Of a stretch of DNA of 64,000 nt, positions 52,512-61,727 are shown in pieces. Origin of the DNA: Deinococcus hopiensis KR-140 (lineage in GTDB: Bacteria; Deinococcota; Deinococci; Deinococcales; Deinococcaceae); the NCBI RefSeq assembly GCF_900176165.1, contig NZ_FWWU01000009.1:1490501-1554500 (forward strand), given 5' to 3'. Numbering within the stretch: position 1 is the stretch's first letter; every line of letters begins with the position of its first letter. The position numbers and the translations under genes were made by a program. The notes under the pieces were generated by a model. It searched no databases. It was not told the origin of the DNA and saw nothing but the letters and a program-made list of their open reading frames with translations.

Positions 52512-52700
52512 TCACCTGTGAAACAGCCGGGCGAGAAAAACGATGAGGGCGAGGATGGACCGCAGCGCGAGCCCGAGCAGGTCCGGCAGGAACTCTCCGG
52601 CAATGTTGAGAACAGCCTGAATGCGGCGGCTCCGCCTGGCCAGCCGCTTTTTGGAGGGAAGTGGGCGTGCCCGGGCTGGGGAGCGAACAGGAAAGCGCAT
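52512..52700 (-). CDS. 62-aa basic membrane mini-protein
   Basis: ATG at 52700 with TACTTT 5 nt upstream. The N-terminal half carries about 13 Arg/Lys (MRFPVRSPARARPLPSKK and RRSRR), then an amphipathic stretch and a hydrophobic helix LLGLALRSILALIVFLARLF (41-60). It should sit in the membrane with the basic part in the cytoplasm. The gene is 61 nt after the kinase and before nagZ. No family recognised. Could be a kinase-linked anchor or an antisense-length chance frame; the promoter favours a real gene. Confidence 0.55.
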   Translation of the reverse strand: MRFPVRSPARARPLPSKKRLARRSRRIQAVLNIAGEFLPDLLGLALRSILALIVFLARLFHR

Positions 52701-52705
52701 GAGGG

Positions 52706-52711
52706 AAAGTA
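52706..52711 (-). promoter_or_regulatory. -10 box, leaderless mini-protein gene
   Basis: TACTTT on the minus strand, 5 nt before the ATG at 52700. Confidence 0.5.
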
Positions 52712-52761
52712 CGCCTTCGGGGCAGCGAACGTTCCTGGCCCTGCAGCGCTGCCCCTCCCCT

Positions 52762-53514
52762 TCAGTACGGCAGACTCGCCAGTTCCAGCAAGCGCTCGCG
52801 GGCCTCGGGAGCATTGCCCAGGCGGCGGGTGCGGTCGGGCTCGGTGAGCTGAACCAGCAGGGCGTCGAGGGGATCGGGCAGGGGTGGCGGCGGAAAATCG
52901 GGGCCGGAGAGCGCGCCGTGCAGGCCCCAGCCCAGCAGCACGCCGACGGCGTACAGGTCGCTCTCGGGGCCCAGGGGCTCGCCCCGGGTGGCCTCGGGGC
53001 TTTGGAAGGCGGCGGTGCCCATGCGCATGGGCGTGTCAAAGCTCTCACGGGTGGGGCCCGAGAGGTCAAAGTCCACCAGCTTGGCGCTGCCGTCGGGCTC
53101 CACGATGATATTTTCGGGCTTCACGTCGCGGTGCACGATGCCGCGCCCGTGCAGGTAGGCCAGGGCGTCGAGCAGGTGCACCAGCGTGAGCAGGTAGGCC
53201 CGCCGCTCGTGGGTAAGGGCCGGACGCTGCGCGTAGCGCTCAAACAGCAGGTGCCCGCGCGCCAGCGTGACGATCAGCGCGGGCTGGTTGTCCACCCGCA
53301 CGGGCGCGATCACGCGCACGAGGCGGGGGTGGTCCAGGCCCGAGGCGTTGCCGTACTCGCGCACCGCATGGGCGGCGAAGTGCTCGTCGAAAATTTTTAC
53401 GGCGCAGGGCTGACCGCCGGGTCCCACAGCGAAGTACACAACGCTGTGCGAGCCACGCCCGAGCGGGCGCACGAGGCGCACCCCCTCTCCCACGATCTGT
53501 CCCGCCAGCGGCAT
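52762..53514 (-). CDS. Minimal Ser/Thr protein kinase with DFD in place of DFG
   Basis: 250 aa from the ATG at 53514, with GGAGGAG directly before it; a GTG at 53544 is possible. Hanks-type kinase: Gly-rich loop LGRGSHSVVYF, Lys40 in CAVKIFD, Glu53 as the likely partner in VREY, HRDVKPEN (128-135). The metal-binding DFG is DFD (148-150), and APE is SPE. There is no membrane helix and no sensor domain, so it is just the catalytic domain. Divergent from lepB. Confidence 0.9.
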   Translation of the reverse strand: MPLAGQIVGEGVRLVRPLGRGSHSVVYFAVGPGGQPCAVKIFDEHFAAHAVREYGNASGLDHPRLVRVIAPVRVDNQPALIVTLARGHLLFERYAQRPALTHERRAYLLTLVHLLDALAYLHGRGIVHRDVKPENIIVEPDGSAKLVDFDLSGPTRESFDTPMRMGTAAFQSPEATRGEPLGPESDLYAVGVLLGWGLHGALSGPDFPPPPLPDPLDALLVQLTEPDRTRRLGNAPEARERLLELASLPY

Positions 53515-53599
53515 CTCCTCCACACGGTACTTCAAAAGGGGCACGGCGCGGTATCCCCCGTGCGGTCCGCTATCTTGACTCGGAGAACGAAGGAGCCGC

Positions 53600-54376
53600 A
53601 TGACAAGACTGAAACAAGCGCCGGGGCCGCTCGCCAAGCTCTGGAAGGAAGTGCTGGAACCCATCGTGTTCGCGGTGGTGATCACCCAGTTTCTGGCGAC
53701 GCTGGTCGGCGTGGACGGCGTGAGCATGATGCCCAACCTGCGCGACCGCGAGCGCGTGTTCGTGCCCAAGTACGAGACCTGGCTGCACAAGGCGGGTGTG
53801 GGCGAGTTCTCGCGCGGGGACATCGTGATTTTCAAGCCTCCCCGTGAGGCGGCCGCACAGGCGAGCAACCTCACCAAGAGCGCTTTCGGGCTGTGGAATT
53901 ACCGTCCCTTCCTGATCAAGCGCCTGATCGGCCTGCCCGGCGACCGGGTTAAGGTCTCGGGCGGCGAGGTGTTCGTCAACGGGCAAAAGCTGAACGCGGG
54001 CTGGACCACCGACTACTGGAAAGCGCAGGGCTGCTGGGACACCGAGAGCGATCTGGCGAACAATGCGGCCTCGGCCGCGGCGGGCATCTTGCAAGACCAG
54101 CCCGAGATCACGGTGCCGGAAGGGCACTACTTCGTGATGGGCGACAACCGCACCGCGGGCGGCAGCGAGGACTCGCGCCTGTTTGGGACCGTGCCCCGGC
54201 GTGACGTGGCGGGCCGGGCCGCGGCGGTCATCTGGCCGATTATGCGCAAGCAAAACGTCAAGTACGACTGCACCGCGGGCCATGTCGACTCGTTCAGCGG
54301 TCCGAATGTGCTGAATTGGCGGGCGCTGGCTCGGCCGGAGGCCTTTGGTGCGCTGAAGTCGCAACTGGGCAAGTAG
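53600..54376 (+). CDS. lepB: Signal peptidase I
   Basis: Cleaves signal peptides on the outer face of the membrane. 258 aa: one N-terminal helix (PIVFAVVITQFLATLVG), catalytic Ser42 in VDGVSMMPNL, the Lys107 base in PFLIKRLIGLPGDR, and GHYFVMGDNRTAGGSEDSR. An insert between the second and third conserved boxes (about 130-170) contains two Cys-bearing segments. AAGGAG precedes the ATG, and TATCTT further upstream is a possible -10. Confidence 0.96.
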   Translation: MTRLKQAPGPLAKLWKEVLEPIVFAVVITQFLATLVGVDGVSMMPNLRDRERVFVPKYETWLHKAGVGEFSRGDIVIFKPPREAAAQASNLTKSAFGLWNYRPFLIKRLIGLPGDRVKVSGGEVFVNGQKLNAGWTTDYWKAQGCWDTESDLANNAASAAAGILQDQPEITVPEGHYFVMGDNRTAGGSEDSRLFGTVPRRDVAGRAAAVIWPIMRKQNVKYDCTAGHVDSFSGPNVLNWRALARPEAFGALKSQLGK

Positions 54377-54387
54377 ACGGACGAGAA

Positions 54388-54425
54388 GGAGGCGCTCACC
54401 CCCGCGGGGGTGAGCGCCTCCTTCC
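54388..54425. terminator. Terminator between lepB and the DUF503 gene
   Basis: GGAGGCGCTCACCCCC pairs with GGGGGTGAGCGCCTCC (54388-54421), followed by TTCCTTTG. A perfect stem that can end both convergent transcripts. Confidence 0.88.
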
Positions 54426-54449
54426 TTTGCGCCCCGCAGGCCGTAGGCG

Positions 54450-54782
54450 CTAGAGACCGTCCTCCTCGCCGCCGTCCTCCTCGCCGCCCAGCACGGAGAT
54501 ATCGGTTTCTTCCCAGGCCACGCGGTACCCGCCCTCACGGGCGATAAAGTCGGCGGCCATCCGCAGGGTTTCTTCCACCCAGCCGTAGTCGTTGCTCAGG
54601 GTGGCGACGCCCAGCACCTCCCAGTCGTGGGCATTGAGGCCGTCGAGGCGGGCGACGGTGAGGGGATAGCGGGCCTTGAGTCGCTCGACGACGGGCCGCA
54701 CCAGGGCGCGTTTTTCCTTGAGGTTCGACACCCAGGGCATCTCGACGCGCACAGTCAGGATGCCCACATACCCGAGGGCCAT
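54450..54782 (-). CDS. DUF503 / YlxP-like protein
   Basis: 110 aa: YVGILTVRVEMPWVSNLKEKRALVRP, DWEVLGVATLSNDYGW, then an acidic tail GGEEDGGEEDG. DUF503 proteins have a small alpha/beta fold; the Bacillus member YlxP sits beside ribosome-binding factor A, so an RNA or ribosome role is suspected. No such neighbour here. The gene is the last of a three-gene leftward run with the HMA-like and GNAT genes. Confidence 0.87.
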   Translation of the reverse strand: MALGYVGILTVRVEMPWVSNLKEKRALVRPVVERLKARYPLTVARLDGLNAHDWEVLGVATLSNDYGWVEETLRMAADFIAREGGYRVAWEETDISVLGGEEDGGEEDGL

Positions 54783-54793
54783 TCCCGCCCGCC

Positions 54794-55018
54794 CTACAGC
54801 ATTCCCGCCAGGAAGCCCTGCGTGCGTACGGCGCGCACGAGGTCCATGACGGTCTGCTGGCTGGGGTCGTAGTCAATCTCGATCTGGCCCTCGTCGGGGG
54901 TGGCCCGCGCGATGCCGGGCAGGCCGCGCAGGTGGGCCGCGACCCGCTCGCCGGATTCGCGGTTCATGCCGCGCACGCCGAGAAGCACACGGATGGGTTT
55001 GTTCGTCATGCCGGTCAT
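54794..55018 (-). CDS. HMA-fold small protein without the metal-binding cysteines
   Basis: 74 aa with the ferredoxin-like beta-alpha-beta-beta-alpha-beta pattern of copper chaperones: VLLGVRGMNRESGERVAAHLRGL, GQIEIDYDPSQQTVMDLVRAV. The usual GMTCxxC is GMNRESG, so neither Cys is present and classic Cu(I) binding is impossible. Probably a protein-protein or other ligand module. A second ATG three codons in is possible. Overlaps the GNAT stop by 1 nt. Confidence 0.75.
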   Translation of the reverse strand: MTGMTNKPIRVLLGVRGMNRESGERVAAHLRGLPGIARATPDEGQIEIDYDPSQQTVMDLVRAVRTQGFLAGML

Positions 55019-55515
55019 TATGCCCCCCCTCCCGCGCCTACACGCTGTCCAGGAGCCGTGTCCGCCCGCGTGCCCAGGTGGCGCACGGCGTATTGGCCCG
55101 TCACGTGCGCGCCCTCTTCGCCGGCCGCCGCGACCAACTGGGGGATCAGGGCAAAATGCACCTCGTAGACGGCCGTATCGTAGGCGCTCTTGACGGTGGC
55201 GTGCAGCAGCCCAGAAGCGACCGAAGGCCCAGCTTCAGGGCTCAGCAGCACCGTCCGCACAAGGACGATGGGCCGGTCGCCCTGCCAGACGTGCTGCGCC
55301 AGAACCGCGCCCTGGACCTCTCCGGCCTCGTCGCCCGCGACGAAGGAGTGTTCGCTGCGCTCGTAAAACTTCAGGGCCGGGAGGCTGGTACTCAGGCGGC
55401 CCTCGCGCTCGCGTTGGGGCAGGGTATCGAAGGCGGGGTCCAGGTGGCGCTGTGCGGCAAGGTCCAGCGCCTGCAGGGCCGGGTAGTCGGCTTCGGAAAA
55501 GGTGCGGTAACGCAT
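55018..55515 (-). CDS. GNAT-like acyltransferase (DUF1999-like)
   Basis: 165 aa from the ATG at 55515, with TACCCT 6 nt upstream; earlier open frame lies across the deaminase gene. MRYRTFSEADYPALQALD and the VQGAVLAQHVWQGDRPIVLVRTVLL strands fit the GNAT fold, and a weak CoA segment GPSVASGLLHATVKSAYD follows. Resembles the Deinococcus-Thermus DUF1999 group. The standard R-x-x-G-x-G is not preserved, so activity is open. Confidence 0.72.
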   Translation of the reverse strand: MRYRTFSEADYPALQALDLAAQRHLDPAFDTLPQREREGRLSTSLPALKFYERSEHSFVAGDEAGEVQGAVLAQHVWQGDRPIVLVRTVLLSPEAGPSVASGLLHATVKSAYDTAVYEVHFALIPQLVAAAGEEGAHVTGQYAVRHLGTRADTAPGQRVGAGGGA

Positions 55516-55521
55516 GGGGTC

Positions 55522-55527
55522 AGGGTA
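55522..55527 (-). promoter_or_regulatory. -10 box, leaderless GNAT-like gene
   Basis: TACCCT on the minus strand, 6 nt before the ATG at 55515. Confidence 0.5.
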
Positions 55528-55666
55528 GCGTGGAAGCTGTGGGCGGTTGGGCCCAGCGCAGGCCCAGCGCTCAGCGGGCTGTACCAGCCAAGCGCTCGTC
55601 TGCGGACCTGTAGGGCCGCTGGCAGAGACCTGACGGGTCCCATCAGGGGAGAGGGTCAAGCGCGCC

Positions 55667-56209
55667 TCACTCCACCTCGGCCGTTTCCACCGGGTAGCGC
55701 CCGCGCCACAGCGCCCAGCCTTCTTCGGGAAAGGCCCGTTTGGCCTCGGGGGCAAAGAGGCGTGCGCCCTCGGCTTCCAGCTCCGGCACGGGGCAGGGCA
55801 CCACGTCGGTGTCCTGCATGGCGGGGTGATCGCTCCAGGCGATCAGCCGGCCCGAGCCGCCCCAGGGATCGTGGGTGGCCCACACCACGCGGCCCACGCC
55901 GAGCAGGGCCGCCGCGCCACCGCACATCAAGCAGGGTTCCAGGCTGGTGTAAAGGGTGAGTTCTGCTCCCTCCCGCACCTTACCCAGCGCGAAAAACAGG
56001 TCCATCTCGGCGTGGGCCACGCTGGCCGCCCCCACGTGTTCGGGGCTCTGGGCCTCGCCCACCCGGTTGCGGCCCCGGGCGATCACACGGCCTTCGGCGT
56101 CCACGAGGACCGCCCCGACGGGCGCACTTCCGGCCACTTGGGCTTCACGGGCCAGCCGCAGGGCTTCTTCCAGATGGGGACGGTGAACAGCGGGATCAAG
56201 CGCAGGCAT
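55667..56209 (-). CDS. Cytidine/deoxycytidylate-type nucleoside or nucleobase deaminase
   Basis: 180 aa, CDA superfamily zinc enzyme: His-Ala-Glu catalytic motif in ASVAHAEMDLFFAL near 65-75 and PCLMCGGA near 100. GSAPVGAVLVD is typical of the TadA/guanine-deaminase branch. A CACACT box 6 nt before the ATG may be a degenerate leaderless promoter. tRNA adenosine deaminase activity is less likely because the C-terminal tRNA-binding helix is not evident; guanine or cytosine deamination is the better guess. Confidence 0.86.
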   Translation of the reverse strand: MPALDPAVHRPHLEEALRLAREAQVAGSAPVGAVLVDAEGRVIARGRNRVGEAQSPEHVGAASVAHAEMDLFFALGKVREGAELTLYTSLEPCLMCGGAAALLGVGRVVWATHDPWGGSGRLIAWSDHPAMQDTDVVPCPVPELEAEGARLFAPEAKRAFPEEGWALWRGRYPVETAEVE

Positions 56210-56291
56210 GGCGGCAGTGTGGCACGCCCTCCCCAGCTGTCCGGTGAGGTAAGGGCAAGGTTCTCCACACCCGTGAACCTTGAACTGCGTT

Positions 56292-56311
56292 TATACTTGA
56301 ACCCAGTTCAA
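56292..56311 (+). promoter_or_regulatory. Promoter -10 overlapped by palindromic operator of the acyl-CoA ligase gene
   Basis: TATACT (56292-56297) is overlapped by TTGAAC-CCA-GTTCAA (56297-56311), a perfect palindrome. A related half-site, CTTGAACTG, lies 17 nt upstream. Such a site over a -10 box indicates repression; a TetR-type fatty-acid regulator is plausible because of the gene. Confidence 0.6.
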
Positions 56312-56388
56312 TAACTCAGACGGGCCACCCGGCTCGCGTGGTTCCCGCCGCCCCACGAGGGGTGAGCGGCTGGAGGAGGGGGAAGGCC

Positions 56389-58104
<1,716 letters not shown>

Positions 58105-58184
58105 CCTCCCCTTTCCCCACGCCCCGGGAGCCGCGCAGGTGCCGGGGCGTTCTCGCGGCCTCATTCGGCGCGAAACGGCTGCTC

Positions 58185-58190
58185 TATCAT
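58185..58190 (+). promoter_or_regulatory. Possible -10 box upstream of the PBP1A gene
   Basis: TATCAT overlaps the first ATG of the frame (58189), so if used, translation would start at the later TTG at 58234. Confidence 0.35.
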
Positions 58191-58233
58191 GGCTGGGTAT
58201 GCCGCATTCCTGCCCCCTCCCGGGAGACAGCCC

Positions 58234-60603
58234 TTGTTCCTGAGATTTCTCAAACTCACCACGTCGCTCCTCCTGGCGGGAGGGGTGGCCGCCGCCGGGG
58301 TGGGAGCCACCTACGTGACCAAGTGGACGCGGGAGCTGCCCGACTACCGCGAGCTCGACAACCTCAGCCTGGGGGCCGAGACCCGCGTGTACGCAAGGGA
58401 CGGCACACCGCTGGGCACCCTGGTGCCTACCATCGGCGAGCAGAAGATCAGCCGCACGCTGGTCCGGCTCGACGAGATCAGTCCCTTCATGACCGCGGCG
58501 CTGATTGCCAACGAGGACCGGCGGTTTTTCGAGCACTACGGGCTGGACCCCTACGGCATCGGGCGGCAGTTTCAGCGCCTGGCGCGCGGTGAGGAGGCCC
58601 AGGGCGGCTCGACGCTAACCAACCAGCTCATCAAGAACACGCTGCTGCTCGACGAGTACAACCAGGCCAGAACGCCGGACCGCAAGATCAAGGAGTGGTT
58701 GCTGAGCGTGCAGGTGGAGCGCGCCTTTACCAAGGAAGAGATCCTGCGCAACTACCTCAACGCGATCTACTGGGGGGACGGCGGCCCGGTGGAGTTGTAC
58801 GGCATCTACTCGGCGGCGCAGGCGTACTTCCGCAAGACGCCCAAGCAGCTTTCCCTGGCCGAGAGCGCGTACCTGACGGCCCTGATCCCGAGCCCCAACC
58901 GCTACCGCGATTACAAGGGACAGGTGCGGCCCGTTATGAAGACGCTGCTGGCGCGCATGGTGGAAGACAAGTGGATCACCCAGGTTCAAGCCGACGCCGC
59001 GTGGCACGAGAAGTTGCAGCCACGCGGGTGGAAGGTGACCTACGACGCGGGGGGCAACGTCACGTCGGCGCAGCTCGTGGACCCCTCGGCCAAAGAACTC
59101 AAGGCGGTGACCACCACCCGCGCGGGGCACTTTACCAGCCAGGTGGAGCAGGAACTGATCCGGCGCTTCGGACGGGAGAAGGTGTACGGCTCGGGCGGCC
59201 TGCGGGTCTACACCACCCTGGACCCCAAGATTCAGGACGCGGTGGAAACGGCCAGCCGGGAAGCACAGGGGGTCTCGGCGCAGGGGCTGCCGCGCGGGAC
59301 AACGCTGGGAGCCGTGATTACCGACCCCTACACCGGGGAGGTACTCGGTATGGTCGGCCAACGAATCGTGCCGGGACGCCCAATCCCCGACTGGAACAAT
59401 GCCGCGCAGGGCCAGCGGCAGATCGGCTCGACCATCAAGCCGCTGCTGTACACGACGGCCCTCTCGACCGGGCTGACCGAGGACCACCGCGAGGACGACA
59501 AGCCCATCTCGTTTCCCTGCGACAGCTGCAAGGGCGGCGTGTACAGCCCCCAGAACTTCGAAGGCCATACCACCTACCGCAGCATGACCATCCGGGAAGC
59601 GCTGGACCGCTCGCTGAACCTGGTCACGGTGCGCCTCGCCGACCGGATCGGCCTGCAGACCTTTTTCGGCAAGCTGCGCGAGCTGGGGCTGCAGACAAAC
59701 GACGGCACCGGCCTGGCAGCGGCGCTGGGCGCGGTGGAAACCACGCCGGTCAAGATGGCGGCGGCCTACGCGCCCTTTGTGAACGGTGGGCTGTACCGCG
59801 CGCCCCGTTACATCGCCCGCGTCACCACGGCCCGGGGCGAGGTGCTGTACGACGCGGCCAATGATCCCACCAAACCCAGGCGGGTGTGGTCGCCGCAGGT
59901 GGCTTGGCTGGGGCTGGACATGATCCGGGGCGTGGTCAACGACCTGACCCCGGCGCAGGGCGGGCTGGCCAGCCGGGCCAAGTTCGGCGACTGGCCGGTC
60001 GGCGGCAAGACGGGCACGAGTAACGGTCCCAAGGACTTCTGGTTCGTGGGAACCACGCCCCTGTACACCGGGGCCGTATGGGTGGGCAAACAGCAGGGCG
60101 GCGAGATGCCCGTCTCCTACTACTCGGGATTTGTCAACGCGCCCATCTGGCGGCGCATGATGGAACTTGCCCACGCCGGCAAGACGCCCACGAAGTTCGT
60201 GGAACCGCCTGGCATCCTGTATGTGAACGCCCCGGACCCGGGCTGGCTGCCAGGCGTGAAGATGGCGGTGCTGGACCCCAGGTTCAAGACCGACCAGACC
60301 CAGGTCGTGCAGGATGACCCCGCGCCCACCGTCTACAACGAGGTGGCCTGGTCGCCCAGCGCGCCTGATCCGCGCACCGCGCTGGTGCCGGTAGACCGCA
60401 CCACCGGCCGCCTCGCCACTGAATTCACGCCGCCTGAGAACGTCGTGATGCGCCGGGTGGACATTGAGGCCCTGCCCGGCTACTCGCCGGACCCCAACCC
60501 TGCTCCCCTCAAGGACGAACAGCCGGACCCGCAGGCCCTCAAGGCTGTGCGCGCGCCGGGTACGGCCCCAGCCCCCACGCCCAAGGACGACACCTCGCCC
60601 TGA
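58234..60603 (+). CDS. Bifunctional class A penicillin-binding protein (PBP1A)
   Basis: Polymerises glycan strands and cross-links peptides. TTG at 58234 after GGGAGA (789 aa); the ATG at 58189 lies inside a probable -10. One N-terminal helix (FLKLTTSLLLAGGVAAAGVG), GT51 with catalytic Glu in ANEDRRFFEHYGLD and QGGSTLTNQLIKN, then the transpeptidase with SxxK in GSTIKPLLY, SxN in SLNLV and KTG in GGKTGTSNG. The C-terminus is a Pro-rich tail. Key cell-wall enzyme. Confidence 0.95.
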   Translation: MFLRFLKLTTSLLLAGGVAAAGVGATYVTKWTRELPDYRELDNLSLGAETRVYARDGTPLGTLVPTIGEQKISRTLVRLDEISPFMTAALIANEDRRFFEHYGLDPYGIGRQFQRLARGEEAQGGSTLTNQLIKNTLLLDEYNQARTPDRKIKEWLLSVQVERAFTKEEILRNYLNAIYWGDGGPVELYGIYSAAQAYFRKTPKQLSLAESAYLTALIPSPNRYRDYKGQVRPVMKTLLARMVEDKWITQVQADAAWHEKLQPRGWKVTYDAGGNVTSAQLVDPSAKELKAVTTTRAGHFTSQVEQELIRRFGREKVYGSGGLRVYTTLDPKIQDAVETASREAQGVSAQGLPRGTTLGAVITDPYTGEVLGMVGQRIVPGRPIPDWNNAAQGQRQIGSTIKPLLYTTALSTGLTEDHREDDKPISFPCDSCKGGVYSPQNFEGHTTYRSMTIREALDRSLNLVTVRLADRIGLQTFFGKLRELGLQTNDGTGLAAALGAVETTPVKMAAAYAPFVNGGLYRAPRYIARVTTARGEVLYDAANDPTKPRRVWSPQVAWLGLDMIRGVVNDLTPAQGGLASRAKFGDWPVGGKTGTSNGPKDFWFVGTTPLYTGAVWVGKQQGGEMPVSYYSGFVNAPIWRRMMELAHAGKTPTKFVEPPGILYVNAPDPGWLPGVKMAVLDPRFKTDQTQVVQDDPAPTVYNEVAWSPSAPDPRTALVPVDRTTGRLATEFTPPENVVMRRVDIEALPGYSPDPNPAPLKDEQPDPQALKAVRAPGTAPAPTPKDDTSP

Positions 60604-60621
60604 GCCTCGTCCTCTTCACGG

Positions 60622-60648
60622 ACCCCCGGCTGCGGCTGGGGGTTTCGT
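60622..60648 (+). terminator. Probable terminator after the PBP1A gene
   Basis: CCCCCGGC and GCTGGGGG form a short strong hairpin followed by TTTCGTCT. Confidence 0.5.
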
Positions 60649-60708
60649 CTGCCTCTGCCACCGCCTCTCACCGGCCTATCATCCACCCCGGCGGCAGGGG
60701 CGCGCATC

Positions 60709-61110
60709 ATGCCGGGGATGAAACGCGCGCCCCTGCTGACCCTCCTGCTGGCCCTGGGCACGCCCGACGCGGGAGCGCGGGTGCGGCTGGGCGAGGCTCT
60801 GCCCGCTCATCCCTGGGCAGAGGCCGGGCGCGAGGTGATCGTGGTGTACTCGCACGACTGCGGCGACCTGGGTGAACTGTGGGGCGCGGTGATGAGCGCC
60901 GGACTGCCGGTGCGCGCCGTGAACGCCGAGGACGTGCCCGCCCCTGCGCCTGCCGGGCTCAACGTCTGGCGGGGCGCCGAGGCCACCGCCTTTGCCCGTG
61001 CCCTGCGCGTGGGCACCTATCCGGCGGTGCTGCTGGTGCGCGGCGGGCGTGTGCTGAACGCCTGGGAAGGGACGTTCCGGGGAGACCTGGGCATCACGCC
61101 CGGGTCCTGA
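60709..61110 (+). CDS. Secreted thioredoxin-fold-like protein
   Basis: 133 aa. Signal peptide (LLTLLLALGTPDAGA). The rest follows a thioredoxin-like pattern: strand VIVVYSHDCGDL, then ALRVGTYPAVLLVRGGRVLNAWEG, where the Tyr-Pro before AVLLV mimics the cis-Pro loop. There is only one Cys in the first motif, so disulfide exchange of the CxxC type cannot occur. Probably an envelope protein of unknown role. An alternative start four codons in (ATG at 60718) is possible. Confidence 0.7.
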   Translation: MPGMKRAPLLTLLLALGTPDAGARVRLGEALPAHPWAEAGREVIVVYSHDCGDLGELWGAVMSAGLPVRAVNAEDVPAPAPAGLNVWRGAEATAFARALRVGTYPAVLLVRGGRVLNAWEGTFRGDLGITPGS

Positions 61111-61716
61111 TCCCTAGCGGCCTTGCGGCGTGAAGAGGGGACCACCCGGGTAGGGATTTTTACGCTGCACCTCTTTCCTGGCCTGCGCGGCGAGGTGACG
61201 GACTGCTTCGGAGCACAGAACTGGGCGGCGCTGCGCCGGGGCTTTTCCGGCAGGCCCACCGTGCGAGGCGACAGGACCGTATCGCGTGGGCAGACCGTTC
61301 CTGGCCCACCTGCTGCGGCCACTGGGGCAGCTGTGCGCGCTGCGCCGCCCGCTGGGGAGGAGAACACCTTCTTCCCGCAGGCCGACCGCTCAGCCCGCGC
61401 GGCGGGGAGAGTCGAGTTCGAGGCGCCGAACTCCGCCTGCACTTCGTCGCGGTGCAAAAAGCGCACTCCGCGCCACAGCCCGGGCAGGAACTCGCACCAC
61501 CCGCGCTTCATGCCCAGCGGTCGCTACGTCACGGCCCTCAGCGAGCAGGCGTGGGTCTCAGGGGGGAACCGCCTTGTGCCACAGGTCCTGATGATCAACC
61601 TCCCGGGGGAGCCCACCGTCTTCGGCTTCCTTTGCCGTCCACTTTGAAGCGGGTGGAGGCAAACCCGCAGCCCTCCCCTGTCTGCGCCACCTGCCACACG
61701 CCCGCAGCCCATGCAC
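61111..61716. other. Gene-free stretch with coding-like relic
   Basis: No intact gene. In the + frames 61140-61440 pieces such as GFSGRPTVRGDRTVSRG, FLAHLLRPLGQLCAL and PPAGEENTFF follow each other in two frames and recall the beta-rich DUF4166 domain, so this may be a decayed gene; the match is weak. Confidence 0.3.
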
Positions 61717-61722
61717 TAACGT
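61717..61722 (+). promoter_or_regulatory. -10 box, leaderless ilvD
   Basis: TAACGT, 5 nt before the ATG at 61728. Confidence 0.5.
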
Positions 61723-61727
61723 GACCC

